DNA of 64,000 nucleotides from Microbacterium sp. AK009 (lineage in GTDB: Bacteria; Actinomycetota; Actinomycetes; Actinomycetales; Microbacteriaceae): the NCBI RefSeq assembly GCF_013410955.1, contig NZ_JACCCG010000001.1, positions 62,001-126,000 of the forward strand. The letters are read 5' to 3'. Shown piece by piece: positions 1 to 7,813 of the stretch. Every line of letters starts with the position of its first letter. Positions within the stretch are counted from its first letter, which is position 1. A program made the translations under genes and the position numbers. The notes beneath the pieces were generated by a model. That model was given only the letters and a program-made list of their open reading frames with translations, did no database searches and was not told the DNA's origin.

Positions 1-1974
1 GGCCGCAATGCTCTGCACCGTCTCGGTGAGCCGGGGCTCGGCGGTGCGCGAGCCTGCCAGGAAGTCGTCGACGACGGCCTTCTGCGACTCGGTGAGGGTG
101 AGCCCCGGGTCTTCCGAGCTCTGCCACGCGACCGGAGCGGATGCGTCCTGAGGCGATGACGCGTTGTCGGAGGACGACGCGTCGGGGGACGAATCACCGG
201 TTCCCGCGTCCGCGTCACCCGCGGCGTACCCGTCATCAGCGTCTCCGGAGCCACCACCGTCGCCGACGGAGCCATCCCCGCCGCCGTGGCCGGAGTCAGG
301 GCCCGACCCGCCGCCCGCCGCCGTCTCGGGCTCACGGATGACCGTCGATTCGCCACGCACACCGCCCGCGCCGACAAGTTCGGGCTCGCGCACCGGAGCG
401 GGGACGGATGTCTCTGCACCGCCGTCCCCAGCGCGCACGCTACCGCCTGCGGCGTTGTCGAACGACCCCGCCGGCATCTCGATCACACCGCCGGGGAACT
501 CCAGCACCGGCGTGCCGGCCTCGTCGACTCGGGCGTAGACGTTCTGCGGGTCGACACCGACCTCGTCGAGGATCCGCATGGCGGACGCCGAATCGGTCGC
601 GGTGTACACCTCGACCGGGCCGAGGTTCACGTCGACGGGCGGGGTGTCCAGTCGCCCGATCAGGTTGTCGAGGCTCCCGAGCCCGGCGCTTCCGAGGCGC
701 ATCGTGCCGTTCACCGCCCAGGCGGCCGGGTCGACGAAGTCGGCGACCCGCGCCATCCGGGAGAGGACGGATGCCGCGGTCGAGGCCGTCTTCACACCGG
801 CGACCGCCGCACCGCCCACCGGGATGAGCGCGGTGCCGACGTTGAACACCGACTCGCCGAGCGCGGTGCCGGGGTCATCGGCCCACTTGTCCCAGGCGAT
901 GAGCGCCTTGCCGGTGTTGATCGCGGCTTCGTCGGCCTGCGCCTTGAAGTCCCGCACCTCCTGGGGGAGGAACCCGTCGCCGCCGAACTGCTGCATGAGC
1001 GTGTCGGCGTGAAAGATCGGCGCGAGCACACCGACGTTGGCGGCACCGGCGAACAGCAGATTGCCGAGGTTCCCCCACGCCGCGCCATAGGCGTCGCCCG
1101 AGAAGAAGTCCCCGGTGGCGGGGTTGTAGCCGAGCACGAGGGTCCCGAGACCCTCGACCGTGCCCCAGATGCCGCCGACGGCGATGCCCTCCCAGAGGAA
1201 GTCCTTGAAGACGAAGTTCGCCGTCGCCTCACCGCAGCCCTCGGTGCGCTCCACCTCGGCGCCCCAGGGCATCTCGGTGCCCTCGGGGATCTCGTCGATG
1301 CCGTAGCCGAGGGCATCATCCTCCGACTGCGCCGCCCGAAGCGGATCGGCGCCGTAGAGAGCGCGGATGGTGTTCGCGCAGTCGCGCTCGGCCTCCCAGA
1401 GGAGCACCTGCTGCGCGTTCACCTGCGCGATCAGGTCGTTGTTGCGGTCGACGTATTCCTGGACCTCGTGCCACTCCTTCGTGACGGTCCGGTACTGCTC
1501 CACCGGTTCGGCCGAGCTCGTCGACCCGGCCGCGCCGTAGGCGTTCCACGAGCCCTGGTACGACGCCGCGGTCGTGCCGTACGCGCCGTACGCGGTGTAG
1601 GCGGGGTTCACCTCCTGCACCTGCACGCCGCCGGCGATCTCGGCACGGAAGGCCTGCGCGTCCAGCCGCAGCTGGTCGAGCGCCGCCTTGATCGGGCGCA
1701 CCGCCTCGGCGAATCCGCTCAGAGCCTGCGACACCACGGACAGGTTGTCGCCGACCTGCGTGGACTGGGTGTTCACCGGCTGCATGAGGTCGAGCACGAT
1801 GCCCGACTCGGGCGCCTCGTACACGGCGGCCATGCCCTGCCACTTCGTGTGCACCGCGGCACCGTGGTCGCGTACCTGACCCGACACCGTGGTCACCGTC
1901 GCCGCATGCAGCTCGATGGTGTCCGGATCGATGTCTCTACCCGGAATAGCGTCCGGATCGATGGCACTCGGCAT
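1..1974 (-). CDS. Type VII secretion-type polymorphic toxin, C-terminal end outside window
   Basis: 658 codons are open from ATG at 1974 to the left edge, so the carboxyl end is missing. The first ~190 residues look like a WXG100-type secretion domain, with W45-Q-G47. A Tyr/Gly/Ala-rich stretch follows, then a segment with WEGIAVGGIWG and a Gly/Ala-rich hydrophobic part of the kind seen before toxin tips. Residues ~552-615 are a Gly/Ser/Asp linker, and the last ~43 residues begin a new domain. In polymorphic toxins the variable toxin sits there and an immunity gene follows. It is the last visible gene of a four-gene operon, 3 bases after the DUF6507 gene. Toxin activity cannot be assigned. 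Confidence 0.75.
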   Translation of the reverse strand, partial: MPSAIDPDAIPGRDIDPDTIELHAATVTTVSGQVRDHGAAVHTKWQGMAAVYEAPESGIVLDLMQPVNTQSTQVGDNLSVVSQALSGFAEAVRPIKAALDQLRLDAQAFRAEIAGGVQVQEVNPAYTAYGAYGTTAASYQGSWNAYGAAGSTSSAEPVEQYRTVTKEWHEVQEYVDRNNDLIAQVNAQQVLLWEAERDCANTIRALYGADPLRAAQSEDDALGYGIDEIPEGTEMPWGAEVERTEGCGEATANFVFKDFLWEGIAVGGIWGTVEGLGTLVLGYNPATGDFFSGDAYGAAWGNLGNLLFAGAANVGVLAPIFHADTLMQQFGGDGFLPQEVRDFKAQADEAAINTGKALIAWDKWADDPGTALGESVFNVGTALIPVGGAAVAGVKTASTAASVLSRMARVADFVDPAAWAVNGTMRLGSAGLGSLDNLIGRLDTPPVDVNLGPVEVYTATDSASAMRILDEVGVDPQNVYARVDEAGTPVLEFPGGVIEMPAGSFDNAAGGSVRAGDGGAETSVPAPVREPELVGAGGVRGESTVIREPETAAGGGSGPDSGHGGGDGSVGDGGGSGDADDGYAAGDADAGTGDSSPDASSSDNASSPQDASAPVAWQSSEDPGLTLTESQKAVVDDFLAGSRTAEPRLTETVQSIAA

Positions 1975-1977
1975 GGG

Positions 1978-2322
1978 TCACCTCACCCCCGGCGGCAGCA
2001 CGGGCGGGTAGACCGTCGCGTGCGCCGCGGACTGCGCGTTGGCCGCCATGTCCAGGTCGCCCTGCACGTACGCCTCGGTCGCGCTCACGACACCCGTCGC
2101 GGCAGCGCCGATCCGGGTGCTCATCCCCTGGATGCGGGGACCCTCGTGAATCTGGAAATACGACTGCACCGCCTCAGCGATCGCGGCCGACTGCGTGGCG
2201 GTCACCGCCCCCTCGAGGGCGGGACTGAGGTTGTTCAACGCGGTGCCGAGAGCCTCGGCATCGACGTTGACGTCCTGCAGTACGGCGACGACCCCTGACG
2301 GTTGGATTCTCCAGCCCGTCAC
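1978..2322 (-). CDS. DUF6507 family protein
   Basis: 114 residues, ATG start. The opening MTGWRIQPSGVVAVL resembles the W-x-I-x-P-x-G-V start of DUF6507, a small actinobacterial family found next to ESX-like proteins. The rest is a predicted helical protein rich in Ala with no signal peptide or membrane segment, consistent with a WXG100-like helical hairpin. It lies 13 bases after the ESAT-6-like gene and 3 bases before the large toxin-like gene. A role as export partner or chaperone of the toxin is inferred from position. The family assignment is from memory of the motif. Confidence 0.7.
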   Translation of the reverse strand: MTGWRIQPSGVVAVLQDVNVDAEALGTALNNLSPALEGAVTATQSAAIAEAVQSYFQIHEGPRIQGMSTRIGAAATGVVSATEAYVQGDLDMAANAQSAAHATVYPPVLPPGVR

Positions 2323-2335
2323 AGGTCAGCCCTTC

Positions 2336-2647
2336 TCAGCCGATGGATTCGACCGCGGTACGCGCCTTGCTGAGGGCGGTCTGCGCCGACTCGTCATTGC
2401 GCTCGAGCGACGAGCGGAGCGTCTGGATGATCGAGCGCACCTCGCCGGCGGCGTTCTTCCACCGCAGCTCCTTGGCTCGATAGTCCTCCGAGACGCCGTC
2501 GGCGGCGTAGTCGGCCATCGCCGCGTTCACGTCGCGGTCGTGGGCGTCGATCAGCGTCTCGAGCTGAGCGGCGACACGGTTGAAGTTGTCCTGCGCGTTC
2601 TGCGATGCCGGGATGCTGTAGTCCCGGCGGTCACCCTGATTGGCCAT
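2336..2647 (-). CDS. ESAT-6/WXG100-like small secreted protein
   Basis: 103 residues, ATG start. Helical throughout with a turn near residues 60-68, where RWKNAAGEVR takes the place of the classical W-x-G loop. It resembles actinobacterial proteins annotated as pore-forming ESAT-6 family. These are about 100 residues, have no signal peptide and are usually exported by type VII machinery as helical-hairpin dimers. It sits between another WXG100-like gene (15 bases upstream) and the DUF6507 gene (13 bases downstream), so the two small proteins could form a heterodimer. No EccC ATPase is visible in the window. Confidence 0.7.
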   Translation of the reverse strand: MANQGDRRDYSIPASQNAQDNFNRVAAQLETLIDAHDRDVNAAMADYAADGVSEDYRAKELRWKNAAGEVRSIIQTLRSSLERNDESAQTALSKARTAVESIG

Positions 2648-2662
2648 GATGATCCCCTCCCG

Positions 2663-2995
2663 TCATCGAGCGCCGAAGCGCGCCGCGTCGAACGATGAAC
2701 CCGACTCGAGGCTGGTGGTGGAGTCGACCATCGACGCCTCACCCTCCTGGAACGACCGGTCCATCCCTGCGATACCGCCGAGCACGCCGTCCAGGGCGAG
2801 CTTCAGCTCACCCGAGATCGCGTCCGTACGGGCCTTGAAGCGGTCGAACGCTACGCGTCCCGCTCCCTGGAACTGCCCCTCCAGCGGCTCCGCCGCCTCC
2901 AGCAGCTGCCGCACCAGCAGAGCCAGCTCGTCGCTCGACCCGGAGGTCGCCTTTCCCAGCACGCCCAGCGTGTCAGCCCCCATCGCGAACTTCAT
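2663..2995 (-). CDS. WXG100-like small protein, first gene of the toxin operon
   Basis: 110 residues, ATG at 2995 with a strong GGGGAGG ribosome site 6 bases upstream. Two long amphipathic helices are separated by a loop around residues 43-52, where GQFQGAGRVAF occupies the W-x-G position but lacks the Trp. The size and the FDRF helix fit the WXG100/ESAT-6 superfamily of type VII secreted hairpins. It heads the minus-strand operon ending in the large toxin-like gene, so it is likely co-exported or helps export. The missing Trp makes the family call moderate. Confidence 0.65.
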   Translation of the reverse strand: MKFAMGADTLGVLGKATSGSSDELALLVRQLLEAAEPLEGQFQGAGRVAFDRFKARTDAISGELKLALDGVLGGIAGMDRSFQEGEASMVDSTTSLESGSSFDAARFGAR

Positions 2996-3031
2996 CGCGT
3001 ACCTCCCCGAATCGTGGACAACGACTTCGAC

Positions 3032-3060
3032 AGCCTAGACAACCGCGAAACCGCCTTCCA
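3032..3060 (-). promoter_or_regulatory. Candidate promoter for the WXG100/toxin operon
   Basis: On the minus strand TAGGCT (3037-3032) fits the TANNNT -10 box, with a weak -35 TGGAAG 17 bases upstream (3060-3055). It would give a leader of about 30 bases carrying the GGGGAGG ribosome site of the gene at 2995. It lies in the 150-base gap shared with the divergent GH15 gene. Confidence 0.4.
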
Positions 3061-3145
3061 CACACATGAGAGAACTCTCCTTTTCGGCCTCTCCAGCTGG
3101 CACGATGAGACCGACGGTCACGACGGCCGGATGGGAAGGGCCCTC

Positions 3146-4978
3146 ATGGCGGATTACCCCAACATCGCCGACCACGGCGTGATCGGCGACCTGCAGACGG
3201 CGGCGCTCGTGGCCACCGACGGCACGATCGACTGGTTCTGCGCCCCGAGGTTCGATTCCCCGAGCATCTTCGGGTCGCTGCTGGACGCCGAGAGGGGCGG
3301 GTCCTGCAGCATCCGTCCGATCGCCGACGACGTGGTGATCCGGCAGCTCTACCTTCCCGACACCGCCATCCTCGTCACCCGGTTCATGACCGAGGACGGC
3401 GTCGGAGAGGTGGTCGACTTCATGCCGATCGCGGGCAGGGGGCACACCCAGCGCCACCGCATCGCGCGTCTCATCCGGGTCGTCCGCGGGGCGATGGAGT
3501 TCGAAGCCGAGGTGCGCCCGCGATTCGGCTACGGACAGCACCCCGAGAGCATCGAGGTCACACCCGATCACGGTGTGGTGTTCGCCGGAGCCGGCCAGAC
3601 CCTCACCGTCCACCGGGTCGGCGATGTCATCGAGCGTGACGGCGCCCCCGCCGGCCACCTGGAGATGGTCGACGGTGCCCTCCGCATCCGGGGCGAGCTC
3701 CGCGCCGGTGAGAGCACGGGGCTGCTCCTGGAGACCGGCGGTGCCCGCGCCGAGCGGATCCCGGCCGGTGAGCTGGACCGGATGTTCCGGCGCACTCAGC
3801 GGTTCTGGCGCGAATGGGTGGACAGATCGACCTATCGCGGTCGATGGCGGGAGGTCGTCACACGTTCGGCCATCACCCTGAAACTCCTCACCTACGCGCC
3901 CACCGGAGCCATGGTCGCCGCACCGACGGCCGGACTCCCCGAGCAGGTCGGCGGCGAGCGCAACTGGGACTACCGCTACACGTGGATCCGCGACGCGTCG
4001 TTCTCCGTCTCGGCCCTTCTCGCCCTCGGGTATGCCGACGAGGCCGAGGCATTCGTGGCGTGGCTCGCCGATCGCGTCAAGGAGAGCGTCGGCGATGAGT
4101 CGGGTCCGCTGAAGATCATGTACCGCGTCGACGGCACCCACGACCTCGACGAGACGGTGCTCGAGAACTTCGAGGGCTACCGCGGCTCACGACCGGTGCG
4201 TATCGGTAACGGCGCGGAGGACCAGCTGCAGCTGGACATCTACGGCGAGGTCATGGACTCCATCGCCCATGCCCAGGCCCAGGGTCTGATGCTCTCCCAC
4301 CACGGGTGGACCGAAGTGGCCCGCATGCTCGACTGGGTGTGCGACAACTGGCAGCGGGACGAAGAGGGAGTCTGGGAGACCCGCGGCGGGCGGCAGCGCT
4401 TCACCTTCGGGCGCCTGATGTGCTGGGTGGCGCTGGACCGTGGCATCCGTCTGGCGGAATCGATCGGAAAACCCGCCGACATCGTCCGCTGGCGTACCGA
4501 GCGCGACGCGCTCTACTCCGAGATCATGACCGCCGGGTGGGACGACAAGCGTCGTGCCTTCGTTCAGCACGAGGGAACGGACGTGCTGGATGCATCGCTT
4601 CTGGTGATGCCGCGGACCGGCTTCCTCTCGGCGCGCGACCCCCTGTGGCTGTCCACCCTGCGGGCGATGGATGAGGAACTCGTCTCCGACAGCCTCGTCT
4701 ACCGATACAACCCGGCGGCATCGCCCGACGGCCTGCGCGGGTCGGAGGGCACGTTCACCCTCTGCTCCTTCTGGTACGTCGACGCCCTGGCGCGGTCGGG
4801 GCGGGTGGATGACGCGCGGCTGACGTTCGAGAAGATGCTGACCTACGCCAACCACCTGGGCCTCTACGCTGAGGAGATCGGTCTCACGGGTGAGCAGCTC
4901 GGCAACTTCCCGCAGGCGTTCAGCCATCTCGCCCTCATCACCGCCGCCGTCAACCTCGACAGGATGCTGGGAACATGA
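3146..4978 (+). CDS. Glycoside hydrolase family 15 protein (trehalase/glucoamylase-like)
   Basis: 610 residues from ATG at 3146. This start is chosen because GGAAGG lies 7 bases upstream and the protein then begins at the conserved IADHGVIGDLQTAALV block; the open frame continues upstream to 3014. An N-terminal beta-sandwich-like domain (~1-240) precedes an (alpha/alpha)6 barrel with NWDYRYTWIRDAS at ~273-285. Likely catalytic acids are E411 in WETRGG and E576/E577 in YAEEIG. Bacterial family members cleave alpha-glucosides; in mycobacteria a relative is a trehalase. There is no signal peptide, so it should be cytoplasmic. The substrate could be trehalose or malto-oligosaccharides. The next gene overlaps by 4 bases. 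Confidence 0.85.
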   Translation: MADYPNIADHGVIGDLQTAALVATDGTIDWFCAPRFDSPSIFGSLLDAERGGSCSIRPIADDVVIRQLYLPDTAILVTRFMTEDGVGEVVDFMPIAGRGHTQRHRIARLIRVVRGAMEFEAEVRPRFGYGQHPESIEVTPDHGVVFAGAGQTLTVHRVGDVIERDGAPAGHLEMVDGALRIRGELRAGESTGLLLETGGARAERIPAGELDRMFRRTQRFWREWVDRSTYRGRWREVVTRSAITLKLLTYAPTGAMVAAPTAGLPEQVGGERNWDYRYTWIRDASFSVSALLALGYADEAEAFVAWLADRVKESVGDESGPLKIMYRVDGTHDLDETVLENFEGYRGSRPVRIGNGAEDQLQLDIYGEVMDSIAHAQAQGLMLSHHGWTEVARMLDWVCDNWQRDEEGVWETRGGRQRFTFGRLMCWVALDRGIRLAESIGKPADIVRWRTERDALYSEIMTAGWDDKRRAFVQHEGTDVLDASLLVMPRTGFLSARDPLWLSTLRAMDEELVSDSLVYRYNPAASPDGLRGSEGTFTLCSFWYVDALARSGRVDDARLTFEKMLTYANHLGLYAEEIGLTGEQLGNFPQAFSHLALITAAVNLDRMLGT

Positions 4979-5337
4979 CCAATCCACCGCCCGTCCCGCC
5001 CGCCGCCGCACCGTTGAATCCCGCCGATGAGAAGCTCTGGGCAACCCTCGTCCACCTCGGTGGGCTCTTCTTCGGGTTCCTCGCGCCGCTCATCGGCTAC
5101 CTCGTGCTGAGGGATCGAGGGCCGTTCGTCCGGGCGCAGACGGCCACGGCGCTGAATTTCCAGCTGACCCTGATCATCGCCTACGTCGTCGGCGGCATCC
5201 TGACCTTCCTCCTCATCGGGGTCTTCGTCATCCTTGCCGCCTACGTCCTCAACATCGTGTTCTGCATCATCGCCGCCGTCGCCGCCAACCGCGGCCAGTG
5301 GTACACCTACCCGCTGTCGATCTCGTTCGTCCGATAG
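4975..5337 (+). CDS. DUF4870 (Tic20-like) small membrane protein
   Basis: 120 residues, ATG overlapping the GH15 stop as ATGA. A proline-rich N-terminal tail of ~18 residues precedes the sequence ADEKLWATLVHLGGLFFGF typical of DUF4870, then hydrophobic segments at about 27-46, 59-82 and 84-105. The motif RDRGPFVRAQTATALNFQ between the first two helices is the family hallmark. Function is unknown; members are inner-membrane proteins distantly related to Tic20. Co-translation with the glycosidase is suggested by the overlap. Confidence 0.8.
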   Translation: MTNPPPVPPAAAPLNPADEKLWATLVHLGGLFFGFLAPLIGYLVLRDRGPFVRAQTATALNFQLTLIIAYVVGGILTFLLIGVFVILAAYVLNIVFCIIAAVAANRGQWYTYPLSISFVR

Positions 5338-5344
5338 GGCTCAC

Positions 5345-5356
5345 TAGAATCGACGG
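5345..5356 (+). promoter_or_regulatory. Leaderless-type -10 box of glyS
   Basis: TAGAAT at 5345-5350 followed by 6 bases and then the GTG start at 5357. Transcription would begin at the start codon, giving a leaderless mRNA; no Shine-Dalgarno sequence is present. Confidence 0.6.
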
Positions 5357-6742
5357 GTGCCCGACCAGTCCCGTCTCGATAAAGTCATCGCCCTCGCTCG
5401 CCACCGCGGGTTCGTCTTCCAAGCGGGCGAGATCTACGGAGGGTCGAGGTCGGCGTGGGACTACGGGCCGCTCGGCACGGAGCTGAAGGAGAACATCCGC
5501 CGCCAGTGGTGGCAGACGTTCGTCCGTGGGCGCGGCGACATGGTGGGCCTGGACTCCTCGATCATCCTGCCCAAGCGCGTGTGGGAGGCCTCGGGCCACG
5601 TCGCCACCTTCACCGACCCGCTCGTGGAGTGCCTGCAGTGTCACAAGCGCTTCCGCGCCGACACCCTGATCGAGGACTTCGAAGCCCGCAAGGGGCGCGC
5701 GGCCGAGAACGGCCTGGCCGATGTGCCGTGCCCGAACTGCGGGACGAAGGGGCAGTACACCGAACCGAAGGCCTTCTCGGGCCTGGTGAAGACCTATCTC
5801 GGCGTCGTCGACGACGAGTCGGGGCTGCACTACCTACGTCCCGAGACCGCGCAGGGCATCTTCGTCAACTTCTCCAACGTGCTCACCGCGAGCCGCAAGA
5901 AGCCTCCCTTCGGCGTCGGCCAGGTCGGCAAGGCGTTCCGCAACGAGATCACTCCGGGCAACTTCATCTTCCGCACCCGTGAGTTCGAGCAGATGGAGAT
6001 CGAGTACTTCACCCCGCCGGTCGAGGCCGAGACGTGGTTTCACCACTGGGTCGAGGCGTGCTGGAGCTGGTTCGTCGACCTCGGCATCGACGAGGCGAAC
6101 ATGCGCCGCTTCGACGTTCCCGCCGAGGACCGCGCCCACTACTCGGCCGGCACCATCGACCTGGAGTACCGCTTCGGCTTCCCAGGCAAGGAGTGGGGCG
6201 AGCTGATGGGCGTCGCCAACCGCACCGACTACGACCTCAAGAGCCACAGCGAGGCATCGGGCCAGTCGCTGACCTTCTTCGATCAGGCCTCGGGGGAGAA
6301 GTACACCCCCTATGTGATCGAGCCTTCGTTCGGTCTGACCCGGTCGATGATGGCGTTCCTCGTCGATGCGTACCACGAGGAGGAAGCGCCCAACGCCAAG
6401 GGTGGCACCGACAAGCGCACCGTGCTGCGCCTCGACCCGCGCCTGGCCCCGGTCAAAGCCGCCGTCCTGCCGCTCTCGCGCAATGAGCAGCTCTCGCCGA
6501 TCGCCCGCGAGGTGGCCGACGACCTGCGCGGGCAGTGGAACGTCGACTTCGACGACGCCGGCGCGATCGGTCGTCGCTATCGCCGCCAGGACGAGATCGG
6601 CACGCCGTTCTGCGTCACAATCGACTTCGATTCGCTCGAGGATCGGGCGGTCACCGTTCGCGACCGCGACACCATGGGTCAGCAGCGCGTGCCCCTCGAA
6701 GGCCTGCGCGCCTATCTCGCGGAGCGTCTGAAGGGCGCCTGA
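5357..6742 (+). CDS. glyS: Glycyl-tRNA synthetase (single-chain type)
   Basis: 461 residues, GTG start placed exactly 6 bases after TAGAAT. The class II enzyme charges tRNA-Gly in the cytoplasm and acts as an alpha2 dimer, unlike the alpha2beta2 enzyme of many proteobacteria. The start [15 protein letters not shown] and [12 protein letters not shown] are typical. Zinc-ligand-like CLQCHKRF (~93-96) and CPNC (~125) are present. Motif 2 [18 protein letters not shown] starts at ~195 and motif 3 GLTRSMM is at ~325. A C-terminal anticodon-binding domain follows. Length agrees with the family. It ends with no gap against the convergent DUF1801 gene. Confidence 0.97.
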   Translation: MPDQSRLDKVIALARHRGFVFQAGEIYGGSRSAWDYGPLGTELKENIRRQWWQTFVRGRGDMVGLDSSIILPKRVWEASGHVATFTDPLVECLQCHKRFRADTLIEDFEARKGRAAENGLADVPCPNCGTKGQYTEPKAFSGLVKTYLGVVDDESGLHYLRPETAQGIFVNFSNVLTASRKKPPFGVGQVGKAFRNEITPGNFIFRTREFEQMEIEYFTPPVEAETWFHHWVEACWSWFVDLGIDEANMRRFDVPAEDRAHYSAGTIDLEYRFGFPGKEWGELMGVANRTDYDLKSHSEASGQSLTFFDQASGEKYTPYVIEPSFGLTRSMMAFLVDAYHEEEAPNAKGGTDKRTVLRLDPRLAPVKAAVLPLSRNEQLSPIAREVADDLRGQWNVDFDDAGAIGRRYRRQDEIGTPFCVTIDFDSLEDRAVTVRDRDTMGQQRVPLEGLRAYLAERLKGA

Positions 6743-7165
6743 TCAGCCCGTCACCGTGATGGCGGCGTACTCGCCGCCTCCGCTCGTGACCGACGCCAAA
6801 CTCTGCACGAGGATGTGGCGGAGCACATCGAGGTCGACCTTCTCGAGATCGGTCAGGTAGATGCACGACACGCTCGAGGTGTGCGGTCCGAGCTGTGCCA
6901 GGTCGTCGGCGTGCGCCGCGACGGCATCGACGTACACCGTGGTCGAGGCCTTCCGCGGCGCGAACGCCAGCAGCGGCATGTCGCCCTCGGTGCCGGTGGG
7001 GTAGCGGTAATGGCAGCTGCCGAAGCCGATGATCGTGCCCCAGAGCTCGGGCTCGCGACCCGAGATCTCCCGCATCATCGTCACGAGCGTCTGCGCGTCG
7101 CGCCGGCGACGCTCCGGCGTCACCGCCGCGATGTACTCCTCGACGCTGCCGCCGGTGGCCTTCAC
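6743..7165 (-). CDS. DUF1801 domain protein
   Basis: 140 residues. The start is GTG at 7165, overlapping the upstream stop as GTGA and preceded by AAGGAG 5 bases away; the frame is open further upstream but shadows the neighbouring gene. The conserved core includes FGSCHYRYPTGTEGDMP and LLAFAPRKASTTVYV, typical of the YdhG-like/DUF1801 fold. That family has a small alpha/beta fold with no established reaction. It is probably co-translated with the HhH-GPD gene. Its stop abuts the stop of the convergent glyS. Confidence 0.8.
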   Translation of the reverse strand: MKATGGSVEEYIAAVTPERRRRDAQTLVTMMREISGREPELWGTIIGFGSCHYRYPTGTEGDMPLLAFAPRKASTTVYVDAVAAHADDLAQLGPHTSSVSCIYLTDLEKVDLDVLRHILVQSLASVTSGGGEYAAITVTG

Positions 7166-7734
7166 GACGACTCCTTCGCCTTCGCCTTCATCGCGCGCTT
7201 GTGCTCGCGCACCTTCGTCAGCGACTCGGGCGAGACGATGTCGGCGACGCTGCGGAACGCCCCCTCCTCGCCGTAGGGCGCGGAGGCCTCCCGCCATCCG
7301 GCGCCGGTGTAGCCGTACTGCTTGCCGAGGAGGGCGAGGAAGATCTTCGCCTTCTGCTCTCCGAACCCCGGCAGCTTCTTCAGGCGTTTCAGCACCTCGG
7401 CGCCGTCCGGCTCGCCGCGCGTCCAGATCGCCGAGGCGTCGCCGTCCCACTCCTCGACCACCGCGGTGCACAGCGACTGCACCCGCGCCGCCATGGACCC
7501 GGGGAAGCGGTGCACCGCCGGGGTGGCGGAGAACAGCTCGGCGAAGGCGTCGGGTTCGAAGCTCGCGATCGCCGCGGCGTCGAAGGTGCCGGCTCGCTCG
7601 GAGATCTTCAGCGGCCCCGCGAAGGCGGTCTCCATCGCCACCTGCTGATCCAGCAGCATCCCGATCAGCAGCGCGAGCGGATCGTCGCTGAGAAGCTGAT
7701 CCGCGGTCTCATCACCGGTGATGTGAAGCGTCAT
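7162..7734 (-). CDS. HhH-GPD family base-excision-repair-like protein
   Basis: 190 residues, ATG start. LIGMLLDQQVAMETAFAGP and the helix-hairpin-helix LKKLPGFGEQKAKIFLALLGK (~120-140) resemble EndoIII/AlkA-type DNA glycosylases. It matches the uncharacterised actinobacterial HhH-GPD family of about 190 residues. I do not see the catalytic Asp normally found shortly after the hairpin (the sequence there reads YTGAGWREA), nor a 4-cysteine iron-sulphur cluster. DNA binding is likely; glycosylase activity is uncertain. The downstream DUF1801 gene overlaps by 4 bases, and an ABC permease is transcribed divergently. Confidence 0.75.
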   Translation of the reverse strand: MTLHITGDETADQLLSDDPLALLIGMLLDQQVAMETAFAGPLKISERAGTFDAAAIASFEPDAFAELFSATPAVHRFPGSMAARVQSLCTAVVEEWDGDASAIWTRGEPDGAEVLKRLKKLPGFGEQKAKIFLALLGKQYGYTGAGWREASAPYGEEGAFRSVADIVSPESLTKVREHKRAMKAKAKESS

Positions 7735-7813
7735 GCCGACAGTCTCCCACCCGTTAGGTTGTCAGGAGCCATCGATCGGACGGCCCATCGATCGGACCAA
7801 GGAGGTGCGCGAC

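Noticed and set aside
286..2298. Open frame of 670 codons on the plus strand
   Set aside because: Antisense to the toxin-like and DUF6507 genes; Arg/His/Gly-rich with no motif.
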